Positions 30,406 to 40,578 of a DNA stretch of 64,000 nucleotides are shown in pieces. Position numbers and translations under genes: made by a program. The notes beneath the pieces were generated by a model, which saw only the letters and a list, made by a program, of their open reading frames with translations, was not told the origin of the DNA and ran no database searches. Position 1 is the stretch's first letter; each line of letters opens with the position of its first letter. Origin of the DNA: Terricaulis sp. (GTDB taxonomy: Bacteria > Pseudomonadota > Alphaproteobacteria > Caulobacterales > Aquidulcibacteraceae); contig JANPZV010000005.1 of the NCBI GenBank assembly GCA_024707365.1, positions 372,001 to 436,000 of the forward strand, read 5' to 3'.

Positions 30406-31510
30406 AGTCAATAATCCCGCTTTTCCACTCCGCGTCGCGGCGCGGCAGCGCCAGATACGCCTCTCCGCGCATCTCCATCAGGCGCGAGGCGGTGCGCTCA
30501 AATTCAAAGCTCTGATCGCCGGCGGGGTAAAGCGTTTGCGGCTGGGCCTCGGCGCTGGCGATAAGTTTCACCTTCGCTTCGTAGAGCGCATCGATCAGCG
30601 TGCGGAAGCGGGCCGCCTCTTCGCGCATCGTGGGCGAAAGCTTGGGGATGTTTTCCAGCAGCACGGTGTGAAACCGCTCTGCGATTTCGATGTAATCGGC
30701 CGCGCCGAGCGGGCGGGCGCAGAGTTCATCAAAGCTAAATCGCGCAACGCCCGCCGCTGCGCGCTCCACGCGCAAGGGCCGCCCGCCTACATCAAGCGTG
30801 AGCGAATGCGGCTGCGCCCCTTGGGTGAGCCGATCCCAGGCGCCATCCATCGCCTCTTCCGCGGCGGGGCCGAGCGGGGCGTAATAGACCGGCGCGGCCA
30901 TCAGCTGATGCAGGCGATAATCTTCCGGCCCGGCCACCTCCACCACATCGAGCTTTTGCTTGAGCAAGGCGATGAAGGGCAAGAAAAGCTGGCGGTTGAG
31001 GCCATTCTTATAAAGCTCATCGGGCACACGGTTCGAGGTGGCGACGATGACGACGTTTTCGGCGAACAGCCGCTCAAACAGCCGGCCAAGGATCATCGCG
31101 TCGGCGATATCCGTCACCTGGATTTCATCGAAGCAGAGCAGCTGCGCCTCTTCGGCCACTTGCCGCGCGGCTTGGGCGATCAGCTCATCTTGCCCCGTGC
31201 TTTTGCCGCGCGCGTCGCGCAGGAAGGCATGACGCGCCAGCATGAATTCATGAAAATGCACGCGGCGCTTTTTCTTGACCGGCGCCGCCTCAAAAAAAAG
31301 ATCGAGCAGCAGCGATTTGCCCCGCCCCACCGGCCCCCACAGATACATCCCGCGCGGCGCGCCGCGTTTGCTGAACCAGGCGTTCGGATTCCAGCTGGCG
31401 AGCGCTTGGGCCAAAGCATCGAGCCGCGCCACGGCGGCTTCTTGGGCTGGATCGGGTCGAATCGCGCCGGTTTCCAGGCGCTGGCGGTAGGCGGCCAAGG
31501 GGGAGGTCAT
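30404..31510 (-). CDS. zapE: cell division protein ZapE (AFG1-type ATPase)
   Basis: 368 residues from ATG 31510; the track ORF adds 50 residues from non-coding DNA. P-loop ATPase of the AFG1/ZapE family acting with FtsZ at the septum and on membrane-protein homeostasis. Motifs: YLWGPVGRGKSLLLDLFF (Walker A), VHFHEFMLARHAFL, LLCFDEIQVTDIADAMILGRLFERLF (Walker B plus family signature) and VATSNRVPDELYKNGLNRQLFLPFI (sensor region). In alphaproteobacteria it often lies near sdh genes, as here. Confidence 0.94.
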   Translation of the reverse strand: MTSPLAAYRQRLETGAIRPDPAQEAAVARLDALAQALASWNPNAWFSKRGAPRGMYLWGPVGRGKSLLLDLFFEAAPVKKKRRVHFHEFMLARHAFLRDARGKSTGQDELIAQAARQVAEEAQLLCFDEIQVTDIADAMILGRLFERLFAENVVIVATSNRVPDELYKNGLNRQLFLPFIALLKQKLDVVEVAGPEDYRLHQLMAAPVYYAPLGPAAEEAMDGAWDRLTQGAQPHSLTLDVGGRPLRVERAAAGVARFSFDELCARPLGAADYIEIAERFHTVLLENIPKLSPTMREEAARFRTLIDALYEAKVKLIASAEAQPQTLYPAGDQSFEFERTASRLMEMRGEAYLALPRRDAEWKSGIID

Positions 31511-31601
31511 CGCCGCGCAACCAAGCGGGAGTAGCTGCGAATGGCAAGGGCCCTTTTCGGCGCAGGCCGGCCATGCTTGGGTAGCGGCGAAGAATCGCCG
31601 C

Positions 31602-32529
31602 ATGAGCCGCACCGAAACCGCCCAGGGCGCACTGCCCCTCGCGCCGGCGACGCCGGCCAAGCATATCGTGGACGTGCTGATTGAAGAGCGCGCGCCGAAG
31701 CTTTCTTCCAGCCCGCTCTGGCCGCTGCTGCGGCCCCCACTTTTCAGTGTGCTGAACTATCGCAAGGCCGTGGCGATGGCCGATGCGATTGCGCCGATGG
31801 GCGGGCAAGAGGCGCTCGATTACATCACCGATCTTTTTGCACGTGCGCGCCGAGACGCGCGCGTTTGAGCGCGTGCCGAAAGGCGGCGCATTTATTCTGC
31901 TCGCCAATCATCCCACCGGCATCACCGATGGGATCGCGATGTATGATGCGGTGCGCCGCGCGCGGCCCGACATCATCTTCTATGCGAACTCAGACGCCGA
32001 ACGGGTATGCCCGCGCTTCGGTGAAGCGCTGATCCCGGTGGAATGGGTGGTGAGCAAGCGCACGCGCGAGCGCACGCGGGTGACGCTCAAGATGACGGAC
32101 GAAGCGTTCGCACAAGGGCGGCCGCTGGGCATCTTCCCCGCCGGGCGGCTTTCGCGCCTGCGCGATGGAAAGCTCACCGATCCCGAATGGATGCCCACCG
32201 CCGCGAGCTTGGCGCGCAAGCACAAGCTGCCGATCCTGCCGGTGCATGTGGCGGGGCCGCACGCCTTCTGGTTTCACACCTTCGCGCAAATCTCACCGGA
32301 GCTGCGCGACATCACGCTGTTTCATGAGCTTTTGAACAAGGCAGGCAAAACCTATCAGCTCACCTTCGGGCCGCTGATCCCGCATGAGCAGGCCGAAGGC
32401 GATCCGGCGCGGGTGATCCGCCAGCTCAAATATTATGTGGAGCGCGTGCTGCCCAAAGCGCCGGATGCGGCGTACGATCCGGCGGGGCCGGAATGTGGGT
32501 GGCGCGATCCGCCTAAGCCCCCCGCTTAA
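31602..32529 (+). pseudogene. lysophospholipid acyltransferase (PlsC-like), frameshifted
   Basis: The N-terminal 80 residues (MSRTETAQGALPLAP..., NYRKAVAMADAIAPMGGQEALDYITDL) come from the frame at 31602. The rest, from HVRAETRAFERV, reads in another frame to 32529. One extra T in CTTTTTG near 31838 explains the break. The acyltransferase motif is intact: ILLANHPTGITDG (N-H-x4-D), then GRPLGIFPAGRLSRLRDGKL, PTAASLARKHKLPILPVHVAG and a C-terminal extension. Should acylate lysophosphatidate or a related lysolipid at the inner membrane. Probably about 308 residues in reality. Confidence 0.84.
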
Positions 32530-32584
32530 AGATAGACGCGCCATCGCGTGCGATGCATGCTCGCCGCCTTGGCGGAGGACGCGC

Positions 32585-33812
32585 ATGCGCAAACAGCTTT
32601 TGGCGATTGGCATTTGGGCGGGCCTCGCCGCCGCGGCGATCGCGATCCCGTACATTCCAGCGCCGCTGCCGGTCTATGACGCGCCGATCGATCGCGCGCT
32701 CGCCAATGTCGAAGCGATGTCGGATTTGGAGGACGCGCAGCGGCACATTCTGCTGGGGCGGCTAAACCTGCTGGCCTATGCGCGCGATGATGCGAATTTC
32801 ACTTACGTGCGCGATGGCGATCACCTCAATCTCGGCGGCAGCGTGCTGTGCAGCCAGGCGCCGCGCATGCGTGAGCCAGAACCGGACGAGCCTGAATACG
32901 GCCCCGAAGATCGCTGCGCGCAATTTGATTTCAATCTCGCCCCGCCGGCGGAAACGCCGGAGGCCGTGCCGCATGAGCGCAGCGACGCCGCGCGGCTGCG
33001 CCTGCAGCGTGCGCGCCAACACTACATTCAGGCCGTGCGGCTTGCGCCCAACAATCTGCGCGCGCGCCTTGGGCTGGCTTATGCGTATGACCGGATGAAC
33101 CAGCGCAATTTCGCGCGGCGCGAATTGCGCGCGCTGATCGATCGCGGCCTGCCCCGGCTCAGGAATGAGCACGCAGATTGGGACGATCACGTGGTGCTGA
33201 CGGAAGCCGCCGAGCACATGACGCATCTGGCGCAAACAAAAGGCGAGCAACGCCGGTTTGAGCGCCTGCGCGCGCGGCTGCAGGCCAGCCGGCCCATGAT
33301 CATGGTGACGCCGATCGTTGTGCCGCTGCGCGATGCGGCGTTCGATGCGCTGATCGCGCCCAATTCACCTGTTGCGTTCGATTTCGCCGGCACCGGCGAT
33401 ACCCGCGCGCAAGGCTGGCTGACGGCGGATGCGGCGTGGCTGGTGTGGGATCCGCATGGGCGCGGGGAGATCTCGCTCGGGCTTTGATCTGATCGGGCAG
33501 CGCAGCTGGGCGGTGTTCTGGCGCGATGGGTTTGAGGCGCTGCGCGCGCTCGATGATGATCGCGACGGCGTTTTGCGCGGGGCCGAGCTTGGCGGACTGG
33601 CGCTGTGGCGCGATGCGAACGGCGATGGCGTCAGCGATCCGGGCGAGGTGCTGCCGGTTTCGGCGCACGGGATCGTGGGCCTTGGCGTGCGCGGCGAAGA
33701 AACCCGGCGCGATCTCATCACCGCGCCCGATGGCGTGCGCTTCGAGGATGGAAGCACGCGCCCGCTCTATGATTGGATTCCGGGGCTGACGCCGCGCGGG
33801 CCGGTTTCTTAG
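32585..33812 (+). pseudogene. TPR-like protein with C-terminal EF-hand repeats, frameshifted
   Basis: Start at ATG 32585: MRKQLLAIGIWAGLAAAAIAI is a signal or anchor. The first ~295 residues hold a TPR-like repeat (ARQHYIQAVRLAPNNLRARLGLAYAYDR) and end at WDPHGRGEI. The frame then breaks near 33475 (one extra base). The second frame gives FDLIGQRSWAVFWRDGFEALR and two calcium-loop motifs: DDDRDGVLRGAEL and DANGDGVSDPGEV. It ends at 33812. Likely a periplasmic calcium-responsive protein. No named family recognised. Confidence 0.68.
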
Positions 33813-34591
33813 AGCTTGCGCTCCACCATCGCCTTCTTGATCTCGGCGATCGCCTTCGCGGGGTTGAGCCCCTTGGGGCAGACCTGGGCGCAGTTCATGA
33901 TCGTGTGGCAACGATAGAGCTTAAAGGGATCTTCCAGCGCATCGAGCCGCTCGCCGGTGTTTTCATCGCGGCTATCGGCGATCCAGCGATAGGCTTGCAG
34001 CAACGCGGCGGGCCCATAGAAGCGATCGGAATTCCACCAATAGGACGGGCACGCGGTGGAGCAGCAGGCGCAGAGGATGCACTCATAGAGGCCATCGAGC
34101 TTTGCGCGCTCTTCCGGGCTTTGGCGCCATTCGGCGGCCGGCTCAGGCGTCACGGTTTGCAGATAGGGTTGGATCGCGGCGTATTGCGCGGTGAAGCCAG
34201 AGAGATCAGGCACCAGATCCTTCAGCACCGGCTGGTGCGGCAAGGGCGAGATGGTGATGGCGCCGGCAGGCAGCTCATCCATGCCCTTGGTGCAGGCGAG
34301 CGTGTTGCGGCCTGAGATGTTCATCGCGCACGAGCCGCACACGCCTTCGCGGCAGGAGCGGCGGAAGGTAAGCGTGGAATCCTGCTGGTCTTTGATGGCG
34401 ATCAGCGCATCGAGCACCATCGGCCCGCAACTATCGAGATCGACCTGATAGATGTCCCAGCGCGGATTTTCCCCGGATTCCGGGTCGTAGCGATAGACCT
34501 TGAATTCGCGCAGACGCTTGGCGTCTTTCGGCGCCTCGTGGCGCTTGCCGGTTTTGACCTGGGAATTCTTGGGGAGCGTGAGTTCGACCAT
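33809..34591 (-). CDS. sdhB: succinate dehydrogenase iron-sulfur subunit
   Basis: 260 residues from ATG 34591 ([11 protein letters not shown]); the track's longer ORF adds unrelated codons. SdhB carries electrons from SdhA to quinone. [2Fe-2S] ligands: [21 protein letters not shown]; [4Fe-4S] and [3Fe-4S] ligands: [16 protein letters not shown] and [17 protein letters not shown]. It is about 6 kb downstream of sdhC-sdhD-sdhA on the same strand, separated by seven unrelated genes, so it must be transcribed on its own. Confidence 0.97.
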   Translation of the reverse strand: MVELTLPKNSQVKTGKRHEAPKDAKRLREFKVYRYDPESGENPRWDIYQVDLDSCGPMVLDALIAIKDQQDSTLTFRRSCREGVCGSCAMNISGRNTLACTKGMDELPAGAITISPLPHQPVLKDLVPDLSGFTAQYAAIQPYLQTVTPEPAAEWRQSPEERAKLDGLYECILCACCSTACPSYWWNSDRFYGPAALLQAYRWIADSRDENTGERLDALEDPFKLYRCHTIMNCAQVCPKGLNPAKAIAEIKKAMVERKL

Positions 34592-34644
34592 AGCGGGCCG
34601 GAACCTGACGAGCGCCGAAGCGCCCGTCAAGCGCGCCAATTGCC

Positions 34645-36069
34645 CTATTCGTCTCGTTGCGAACCGCTCGCAGAACGGCCGTACCAATCGATCCGCCGCG
34701 TGGCGATCATGGTGGCCGCGATCACCGCGAAGGCGACAAGCGAGCCAGCCAGAAGCGCGAAATCCTCCAGCGTCATCAGCACGTACATGGCGCCATACAG
34801 CACCGCGAGCCCGCCGAGCGCCCGAAGCCCCACCTGCCGCGAGCCAAACGAAGCGCCGGCATAATAAGCCAGCAGCCCAACCGTGGCCGCCGCGGCGATC
34901 ACGAAGGCGGCGGCAAAGCCGATCAGCTCCGTGAGCGAGAGCAACAAGAGGTAGAACACGCATTGGGCAAGGCCCACGAGCAGATATTGCGCCGGGTGCG
35001 CCTTGCGGCCCGAAGCGGCCTCGAAGATCAGCACCGCCAGGAACACGATGCCGATGAACATGATGCCGTAACGCACTGCACGGGCGACGCCCTGATACAC
35101 GTCATCGGATGAGACAAAGCTCACCGCCATATCGCGTGCGGCGGCTTGGCCCAGATTGAAGCTGGCAAGATCCGCCGCCTTTTCGATGCCGCGCCCCACC
35201 AGGGGCGTGCGCCAGGAAACGACGAACCCCTCGCCGCTATTCTGCAGCGCCTCATCGGATTGGAAATAGCCCTCCGCGCGCGCATCGCGGCGGTCGCCGC
35301 GAATGGTGGCGCTGGTGTCCTGCGCGAAGGCGGCGATGGCGAAACGCTGCGCGCCGCTGAGATCAAGCCGCGTTTCCACGCCGAAGGGCGCGGGGCGCTC
35401 GCCAAAGCCGGCGGGCGCGGCGAAGGCGACAAGCTGGCTGGGCAGCGGCGCGGAGGGCCGGGAAAAAATCCCCGGCCGCGCATAATCGGGCGCGGGCGCC
35501 GCCAGCGAAAGATCGGAGATCGGCTCCATCAAAGCCACCGCGCCGGTGGCGAAGCGCAGTTCCGGCGCGTTGCGGATGGCGCGGCTGTCGCTGACGAACA
35601 TGACAATACGCGCCTGGGGCCAATCAAAGCGAAAGCTCTCATCCACGCCCGCCAAAGTGGCGGCTGGATCGAAGGCGGCGGTGAACGCGGTTTCAGAGCG
35701 ATAGGTCGCGGCGCGATAGATGCCGAGCTTGCGCTCCTCCACGCGGAGGCTTGCATCCGCCGCACCGGTTTCGGCGAAGATCACATAGGTTCCGCGATCG
35801 ATGCGGCGCTGGGTGCGGCCTTGGTCGTCGGTGGTTTCCACATTGCGCTGGTAAGGCACGAGCAGCATCGGCCCGCCCACGCTTTGCGGCCCGCCGGAGG
35901 CTGCGCCGATCTCTGCGGTGACTTGGGCTGCGCGGCCCTGGCGCTCGGCAACCAAGCCGTTCACGATCAGCAGCGGCGCGCCCATCGCCAGCACCAGCAA
36001 ACACACAAGCAAAAGCTTAAGGCCCAGCGATCCGCGCGGGATGAGGCCTGAGATTGGGTTGGACGTCAC
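34645..36069 (-). CDS. creD: CreD-like inner-membrane protein (cell envelope integrity)
   Basis: 474 residues, GTG start at 36069. Layout is that of CreD: one N-terminal span ([20 protein letters not shown]), a large periplasmic domain (~40-310), then a cluster of C-terminal spans ([80 protein letters not shown]). The conserved [20 protein letters not shown] and LLLLSLTE(L/H)IGF motifs are present. CreD is a Cre-regulon envelope protein; no creBC genes are in the window. Confidence 0.88.
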   Translation of the reverse strand: MTSNPISGLIPRGSLGLKLLLVCLLVLAMGAPLLIVNGLVAERQGRAAQVTAEIGAASGGPQSVGGPMLLVPYQRNVETTDDQGRTQRRIDRGTYVIFAETGAADASLRVEERKLGIYRAATYRSETAFTAAFDPAATLAGVDESFRFDWPQARIVMFVSDSRAIRNAPELRFATGAVALMEPISDLSLAAPAPDYARPGIFSRPSAPLPSQLVAFAAPAGFGERPAPFGVETRLDLSGAQRFAIAAFAQDTSATIRGDRRDARAEGYFQSDEALQNSGEGFVVSWRTPLVGRGIEKAADLASFNLGQAAARDMAVSFVSSDDVYQGVARAVRYGIMFIGIVFLAVLIFEAASGRKAHPAQYLLVGLAQCVFYLLLLSLTELIGFAAAFVIAAAATVGLLAYYAGASFGSRQVGLRALGGLAVLYGAMYVLMTLEDFALLAGSLVAFAVIAATMIATRRIDWYGRSASGSQRDE

Positions 36070-36121
36070 ATTGCCCTCCTGCGCGATGGCTCATGACGCG
36101 CAGGCAATGTTCAGCCTGCGA

Positions 36122-36553
36122 TCAAGGCGAGATATCGACCGGGACGGAGCTTTCTGGCGGCGTCCAGATTTCTTCTTGCGGCGGCGCCGGCGGCTCGGCG
36201 TTCCAGGCGATCACGAAAGCGGCGGCCCCCGCGAGCGCGCAGCCAAGCGACCAGAGCAAAGCCGCCCAATCATAGGTGCGGCGCACCGGCTCAGGATCGG
36301 CGGCGGCGGCATGGGCGCGCTGGCGGCGGCGCTCGATCAAAATAAAGCCGATCACGAACACGAACGGGATCGCAAAGCCCCAGGGCGCGGCCGCCGGCAT
36401 CCAAAGCCGCACCAAAAGCCCCAAGGAGCCCAGCGCGATCCCAGACATGACCAGGAACTCAAAGATCGACTGGCCGCGATCGCCCAACAGCCCGCGCATG
36501 CGCCGCCGGCGCGCAACGTGCTCCTCAAACATGGTGGCGAAGAACGAACCCAT
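36122..36553 (-). CDS. small membrane protein, unknown function
   Basis: 143 residues from ATG 36553 (136 if ATG 36532). A basic N-terminus (EEHVARRRRMRGLLGDRGQSIFEF) is followed by three hydrophobic helices (FLVMSGIALGSLGLLVRLW, GFAIPFVFVIGFILI, WAALLWSLGCALAGAAAFVIAW) and a Pro-rich tail. The track's 316-aa ORF is extended by codons antisense to the AsmA gene. No family recognised. Confidence 0.6.
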   Translation of the reverse strand: MGSFFATMFEEHVARRRRMRGLLGDRGQSIFEFLVMSGIALGSLGLLVRLWMPAAAPWGFAIPFVFVIGFILIERRRQRAHAAAADPEPVRRTYDWAALLWSLGCALAGAAAFVIAWNAEPPAPPQEEIWTPPESSVPVDISP

Positions 36554-36659
36554 CAAAGCGGGGCATAGCCCAGCGCGGGCGCAAGGCAAAGGCCCAGCTC
36601 TGCCGGCTCGCTTTCGGGGCGCGATGCCCCTAAGTTTTGCCGCGAACAAGGACGCTTCG

Positions 36660-38879
36660 ATGAAAATTTCCTGGAAAACAATCGGCTTGATCGCGGGCGG
36701 GGTGCTGGGCGCGCTGGTGCTGGCGATTGTGCTGTTCTTTGTGTTCTTCCCCAAGGAGCTGGCCGCGCGCGAGGCCGAGCGGCGCATCGAGGCGGCGACG
36801 GGGCGCGATCTTGTGCTCGGCGGGGCGATCGACGTGACCTTCTGGCCGGCGCTGGGCTTTTCGGTGGAGCAGGCCTCGCTCTCCAATCCAGAGGGATACC
36901 CACAGGAGGAGCCGTTCATCGCGGCCGATAAGATCGTGTTCGCGGTGGCGCTGATGCCGCTGCTGCGCGGCAATATCGAAGTGCGCGAGCTGATTTTCGA
37001 GGGCGCGGATCTGCGCCTGATCGCGGGGCCCGACGAGGCCAATCCGAACTGGGCCTTCCCGACCGAGAACACCAGCGAAGATCAAAGCGCCGGCACGATC
37101 GAGGATTTGCGGCTGGATGACGTGCGCCTCACGCGCGGGCGGATTTCGTTCCAGGGTGCGGAAGGCGAGCCGCTGGTGCTGGAGAATGTCGAAGCCAGCC
37201 TTTCGCTGGATTCGCTCGACAGCCCCGCCGCGCTCAACACCGCGTTCGATTATCGCGGCGAGCGGCTCTCGATCGATGGCGCAATCGGCGCGCCGCGCGC
37301 GGTGCTGGAAGGCGGAGAAACTCCGCTCAACGTGAATGCGCGCGCCGCCCCGATCAGCGCCAGCTTCAACGGGACGTTCGCGGTGGAAACCGGCGCGCTG
37401 ACAGGCCCGATCGAAGCCAGCGGATCGAGCGTGCGGCGGCTGCTGGCCTGGGTGGGATCACCCATGGGTGAAGGCGGCGGCTTTGGCCAATTCCGCGTGA
37501 CGGGGCAGATGACGCATGCAGGCGAACGCACCGCCCTCACCGGCGCGTCCCTGCGCATGGATGAAATCGAGGCCAATGGCGATCTCGCCATCATCGCGCG
37601 CGAGGATCGGCCGCTGCGCATCGAGGGCAATCTCCGCGCCGGCGAGATCAACGTGAACCCTTACCTGCCGACGCAGGGCGAAGGCGCGGTGAACACCGAT
37701 ACGGCTTGGCCGGACGATGCGATCGACCTTTCGGGCCTGCGGGCGATGGACGCGAATCTCACGCTCGCGCTTGCCGGGCTGCGCTTCCAGAACATGAGCT
37801 TCTCGGACGTGGCGCTGACGCTGCGCGTGGCCAGCGGCGCGGCCGATGCGCGGCTGACGCGGATTTCGCTCTATGGCGGTTCCGGCACGGCGCGGCTGAT
37901 CGCCGACGGCTCAGGCGCGACCCCGCGCGTGGCGGTGGAGCTCAACGCCGAAAACATTGAAGCGGAAACGCTGCTGCGCGATGCGATCGGGTTTGACTCG
38001 ATTGTCGGGCGCGGGCGGCTCACAGCTTCGCTGGTGGGCTCGGGGCGCACGCAGGCGGCGCTGATGCGCAGCTTGGGCGGCACGGCCTCGTTCAATTTCA
38101 ATGACGGGCAATGGAAGGGCGTCAACCTTGCGCAAGTGGCGCGCGCGGTGCAGGCGCTGCGCGGCCAAGGCGGCACGCTCTCTTCCGCCAACCAAGGCAG
38201 CGCCACCGATTTCGCGGAATTGGCGGCGACGTTCGCTGTGGCCGGCGGGCAAGCGGCGACGCAGGATCTGCGCCTGCTCAACCCGTTCGTGCGCCTCACC
38301 GGAACCGGCATCATCGATATCGGCGCGCAAAGCATCGATATGCGGCTGGAGCCGCGCGCGGTGACAACCGCCCAAGGCCAAGGCGGGGATGCCGCCACGC
38401 AAGGCTATGGCATTCCCTTCCGCGTGCGCGGGCCATGGGCGAATGTGAGCTTTACCCCGCAGGTGGAAGAGATCGTGCAGAACGAACTGCGCAACATCAT
38501 CCAGCGGCAGGCGCGCGAAAACCCAGGCAATCCGCTGTCGCAGATCGCCGGCTCGCTGTTTGGCGTCGGGGCCGAAACCGCGCCGGCTGCGCAAACGCCG
38601 TCAACCGAAGGCGCAGCGCCAAGCGCTGAGGGTGAGCAGCCTGCGGCGCAAACGCCCGCAGCGCAAACCCCGCGCACCACCGAAGACGCCGCGCGCGACG
38701 TGCTGGGCGGCTTCCTGCGCCGCGCCACCGAGGGCCAGCGCCAGCAGCAGCCGGCGCCGGAGGAAGAGAAGCAGGGCGACTCCCTTCCCCTTGAGGGCGG
38801 GGGTTGCGCTTTATTTTGCAATCAGCGCGGCGCTGGGAAAAACACCGCGATCTTGTTGCCTTCGGGATCGCGGAAATAG
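36660..38879 (+). CDS. AsmA-family envelope protein
   Basis: 739 residues from ATG 36660 (MKISWKTIGLIAGGVLG...); the track's start is 128 codons too early. One N-terminal span, then the AsmA N-domain (AAREAERRIEAATGRDLVLGGAIDVTFWPALGFSVEQASLSNPEG) and a long repetitive beta-groove. The AsmA C-domain follows (RLTASLVGSGRTQAALMRSLGGTASFNFNDGQWKGVNLAQ). A Gln/Pro/Ala/Glu-rich tail ends the protein. Such proteins are thought to help lipid transport between membranes. The last ~20 residues read into repeat-like DNA and overlap the convergent VOC gene by 58 nt, so a late frameshift or lost stop is possible. Confidence 0.88.
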   Translation: MKISWKTIGLIAGGVLGALVLAIVLFFVFFPKELAAREAERRIEAATGRDLVLGGAIDVTFWPALGFSVEQASLSNPEGYPQEEPFIAADKIVFAVALMPLLRGNIEVRELIFEGADLRLIAGPDEANPNWAFPTENTSEDQSAGTIEDLRLDDVRLTRGRISFQGAEGEPLVLENVEASLSLDSLDSPAALNTAFDYRGERLSIDGAIGAPRAVLEGGETPLNVNARAAPISASFNGTFAVETGALTGPIEASGSSVRRLLAWVGSPMGEGGGFGQFRVTGQMTHAGERTALTGASLRMDEIEANGDLAIIAREDRPLRIEGNLRAGEINVNPYLPTQGEGAVNTDTAWPDDAIDLSGLRAMDANLTLALAGLRFQNMSFSDVALTLRVASGAADARLTRISLYGGSGTARLIADGSGATPRVAVELNAENIEAETLLRDAIGFDSIVGRGRLTASLVGSGRTQAALMRSLGGTASFNFNDGQWKGVNLAQVARAVQALRGQGGTLSSANQGSATDFAELAATFAVAGGQAATQDLRLLNPFVRLTGTGIIDIGAQSIDMRLEPRAVTTAQGQGGDAATQGYGIPFRVRGPWANVSFTPQVEEIVQNELRNIIQRQARENPGNPLSQIAGSLFGVGAETAPAAQTPSTEGAAPSAEGEQPAAQTPAAQTPRTTEDAARDVLGGFLRRATEGQRQQQPAPEEEKQGDSLPLEGGGCALFCNQRGAGKNTAILLPSGSRK

Positions 38880-39199
38880 GCAAAATCACCGAACGCGCCG
38901 CGCGGGCCGGGCTGGCCTTCGCAACGGGCGCCAAGCGCGAGCGCTTTTTCGTACATGCGCGGCACGTCCTCTTTGGCGTCCACATTGATCGCCAGCATCG
39001 TGCCGTTGCCGGGGTGGGCGGCGCCGCCGTCATAAGGCCGCGTGACCATGATCATCGCGCCGCCGCCAAGGCGGTACATCTGCCCGTGCGGGGTGGGAAA
39101 CAGGCGCTTGCCGCCAAGCTCTGTGCTGAGCGCATCATAGAACGCGCAGGCGCGCTCAAAATCATTGGCGCCGAGACAGACATAACCGATCTGAGCCAT
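38822..39199 (-). CDS. VOC-family (glyoxalase-like) protein
   Basis: 125 residues from ATG 39199. One glyoxalase/bleomycin-resistance module: IGYVCLGANDFERACAFYDALSTELG, MIMVTRPYDGG and DFAYFRDPEGNKIAVFF (family end motif with Glu/Asn). The track ORF is extended by 39 codons of leader DNA. Function not predictable. Confidence 0.85.
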   Translation of the reverse strand: MAQIGYVCLGANDFERACAFYDALSTELGGKRLFPTPHGQMYRLGGGAMIMVTRPYDGGAAHPGNGTMLAINVDAKEDVPRMYEKALALGARCEGQPGPRGAFGDFAYFRDPEGNKIAVFFPAPR

Positions 39200-39345
39200 G
39201 GTGCTTTTCCTCCCTCGCCGCTGCAGCGCGGCTTTGGGCTGAGTGTTTGGCGCTTGGCGCGCGGGCGTCAAGCTGACGGAGCGGCAGGCGCAGGGAACGC
39301 GGCGCCCCTCTTTCAAGTTTTGTCGATGGAACGGAAGGCGATCGC

Positions 39346-39775
39346 ATGGAAACCCAAGAACTTCATCGCGGCCGATTGATCGATCACATTCAACTCGTCG
39401 TCGCCGACATTGAAGCGAGCAAGCGCTTTTACAGGGCGGTTTTTGAGGTGCTCGGCGTGCCCATCGGCGGCGAGGCCGAAGATTATATCTGGGCCGATGA
39501 GCTGTTTATCTCAACAGTGCAGAGCGGAGCGGCGCAAAGGGCGCCTCACCGGGCGCTGCCATCCGGCGTTTCAAGCCAAAGACCGCGCCATGGTGGAGGC
39601 GTTTCACCAAGCCGCGCTCGCGCACGGCGGCGCGGACAATGGCGCGCCGGGTGAGAGGCCCTATCACCCCGGCTATTACGGCGCGTTCGTGCTCGATCCT
39701 GATGGCAACAATATCGAAGCGGTCTATCACGGCCCCGCCGAGATTTCCGCGCCTTCGATTGTGGTGCGGTTTTAA
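39346..39775 (+). pseudogene. VOC-family protein, frameshifted
   Basis: Two ORFs of one ~142-residue protein. The first (ATG 39346) reads LIDHIQLVVADIEASKRFYRAVFEVLGVPIGGEAEDYIWADELFIS. The second gives GRLTGRCHPAFQAKDRAMVEAFHQAALAHGG, GYYGAFVLDPDGNNIEAVYHGP. Removing one A from CAAAGG near 39535 joins them. It is the lactoylglutathione-lyase-like type often annotated as VOC protein; substrate unknown. Confidence 0.82.
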
Positions 39776-39831
39776 GGGAGCCGAACTCGCGGCGGACTCG
39801 ACTGACCGCCACGGCGGGCTAGAATGCCGCC

Positions 39832-40551
39832 ATGGGCGCGCGCAACACCCTTGGCCTTGACGATGATCTTGACTCTGTCGAGCTGCTGATCGCGATTGAG
39901 CGCGTTTTCGACATTCAGATCTCTGACCAAGACGCTGCGCACATCACCACGATGGGCGATTTGCACGATCTTTTAACATCGAAGATGGAAGGCGGCGGCG
40001 AGATGTGCCGAAGCTCGATGGCGTTCTATCGGGTTCGGCGCGCGCTGAGGGCCGTTCTCGGCGAAGTCGACATTCGGCCAGACACGCCTTTGCGTGCGAT
40101 CTGGAATCGCGCGCCGAAGTCACTCATGGCACAGGCGCAGCAGCATTGCGCGCTGCGCCTGCCCCGCCTTTTTTACACAAACATGGGCGGGATTGGCGCG
40201 GTGCTCATCGCCGCGGCGATTTTCGGCATACCCATCTTGCTGATCGCGCAGACCAACGGATGGCTGATCCTCGCATTTGCAGCCGCACTCACCGCCGTCG
40301 GGATCACGCTTGGCAGGTTAGACCCGCTTAGCTTCGGGTCATTGCAAACAGTCGGCGACCTCACGGCGCGGACGGCGACGCAGAATTACGGCGCGCTTGC
40401 ACGCTTAGGCTGCCGAACGGACAACCAATCGATTTGGCAGGCGCTTGCGGAGGTGGCCAGCGACGCCTCCGAGACCCTCTCCGCTCAAGAAATCGAGCCA
40501 GACACCATCATTCTGCAATCGCAATTCAACAACGCGCGAGCGCATACCTAA
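39832..40551 (+). CDS. acyl-carrier-protein-like domain fused to a membrane protein
   Basis: 239 residues. Residues 1-55 look like an acyl carrier protein: LGLDDDLDSVELLIAIERVFDIQISDQDAAHITTMGDLHDLL, with the D-S-V/L-E phosphopantetheine-attachment motif. A second acidic helical region (about 60-110) follows, then two adjacent membrane spans (GIGAVLIAAAIFGIPILLIAQ, GWLILAFAAALTAVGITLG). A C-terminal soluble part (SVFGSLQTVGDLTAR-like; ends EIEPDTIILQSQF) completes it. No acyl-transfer genes are adjacent. Function not known; whether the Ser is really modified is an inference. Confidence 0.68.
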   Translation: MGARNTLGLDDDLDSVELLIAIERVFDIQISDQDAAHITTMGDLHDLLTSKMEGGGEMCRSSMAFYRVRRALRAVLGEVDIRPDTPLRAIWNRAPKSLMAQAQQHCALRLPRLFYTNMGGIGAVLIAAAIFGIPILLIAQTNGWLILAFAAALTAVGITLGRLDPLSFGSLQTVGDLTARTATQNYGALARLGCRTDNQSIWQALAEVASDASETLSAQEIEPDTIILQSQFNNARAHT

Positions 40552-40578
40552 GCGTGTGCGACAACGGCGCTTCTCGTC

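Noticed and set aside
33809-34963. 384-aa version of SdhB
   Set aside because: The first 124 residues overlap the creD gene and resemble no SdhB; the ATG at 34591 fits the family length.
36276-36659. N-terminal extension of the AsmA ORF
   Set aside because: It overlaps a minus-strand membrane gene and lacks the membrane anchor expected at the start; ATG 36660 gives it.
38760-38879. Last part of the AsmA ORF as genuine coding sequence
   Set aside because: It reads through repeat-like CTTCCCCTTGAGGGCGGGGG and antisense to the VOC gene; kept in the feature only because no better stop can be proved.
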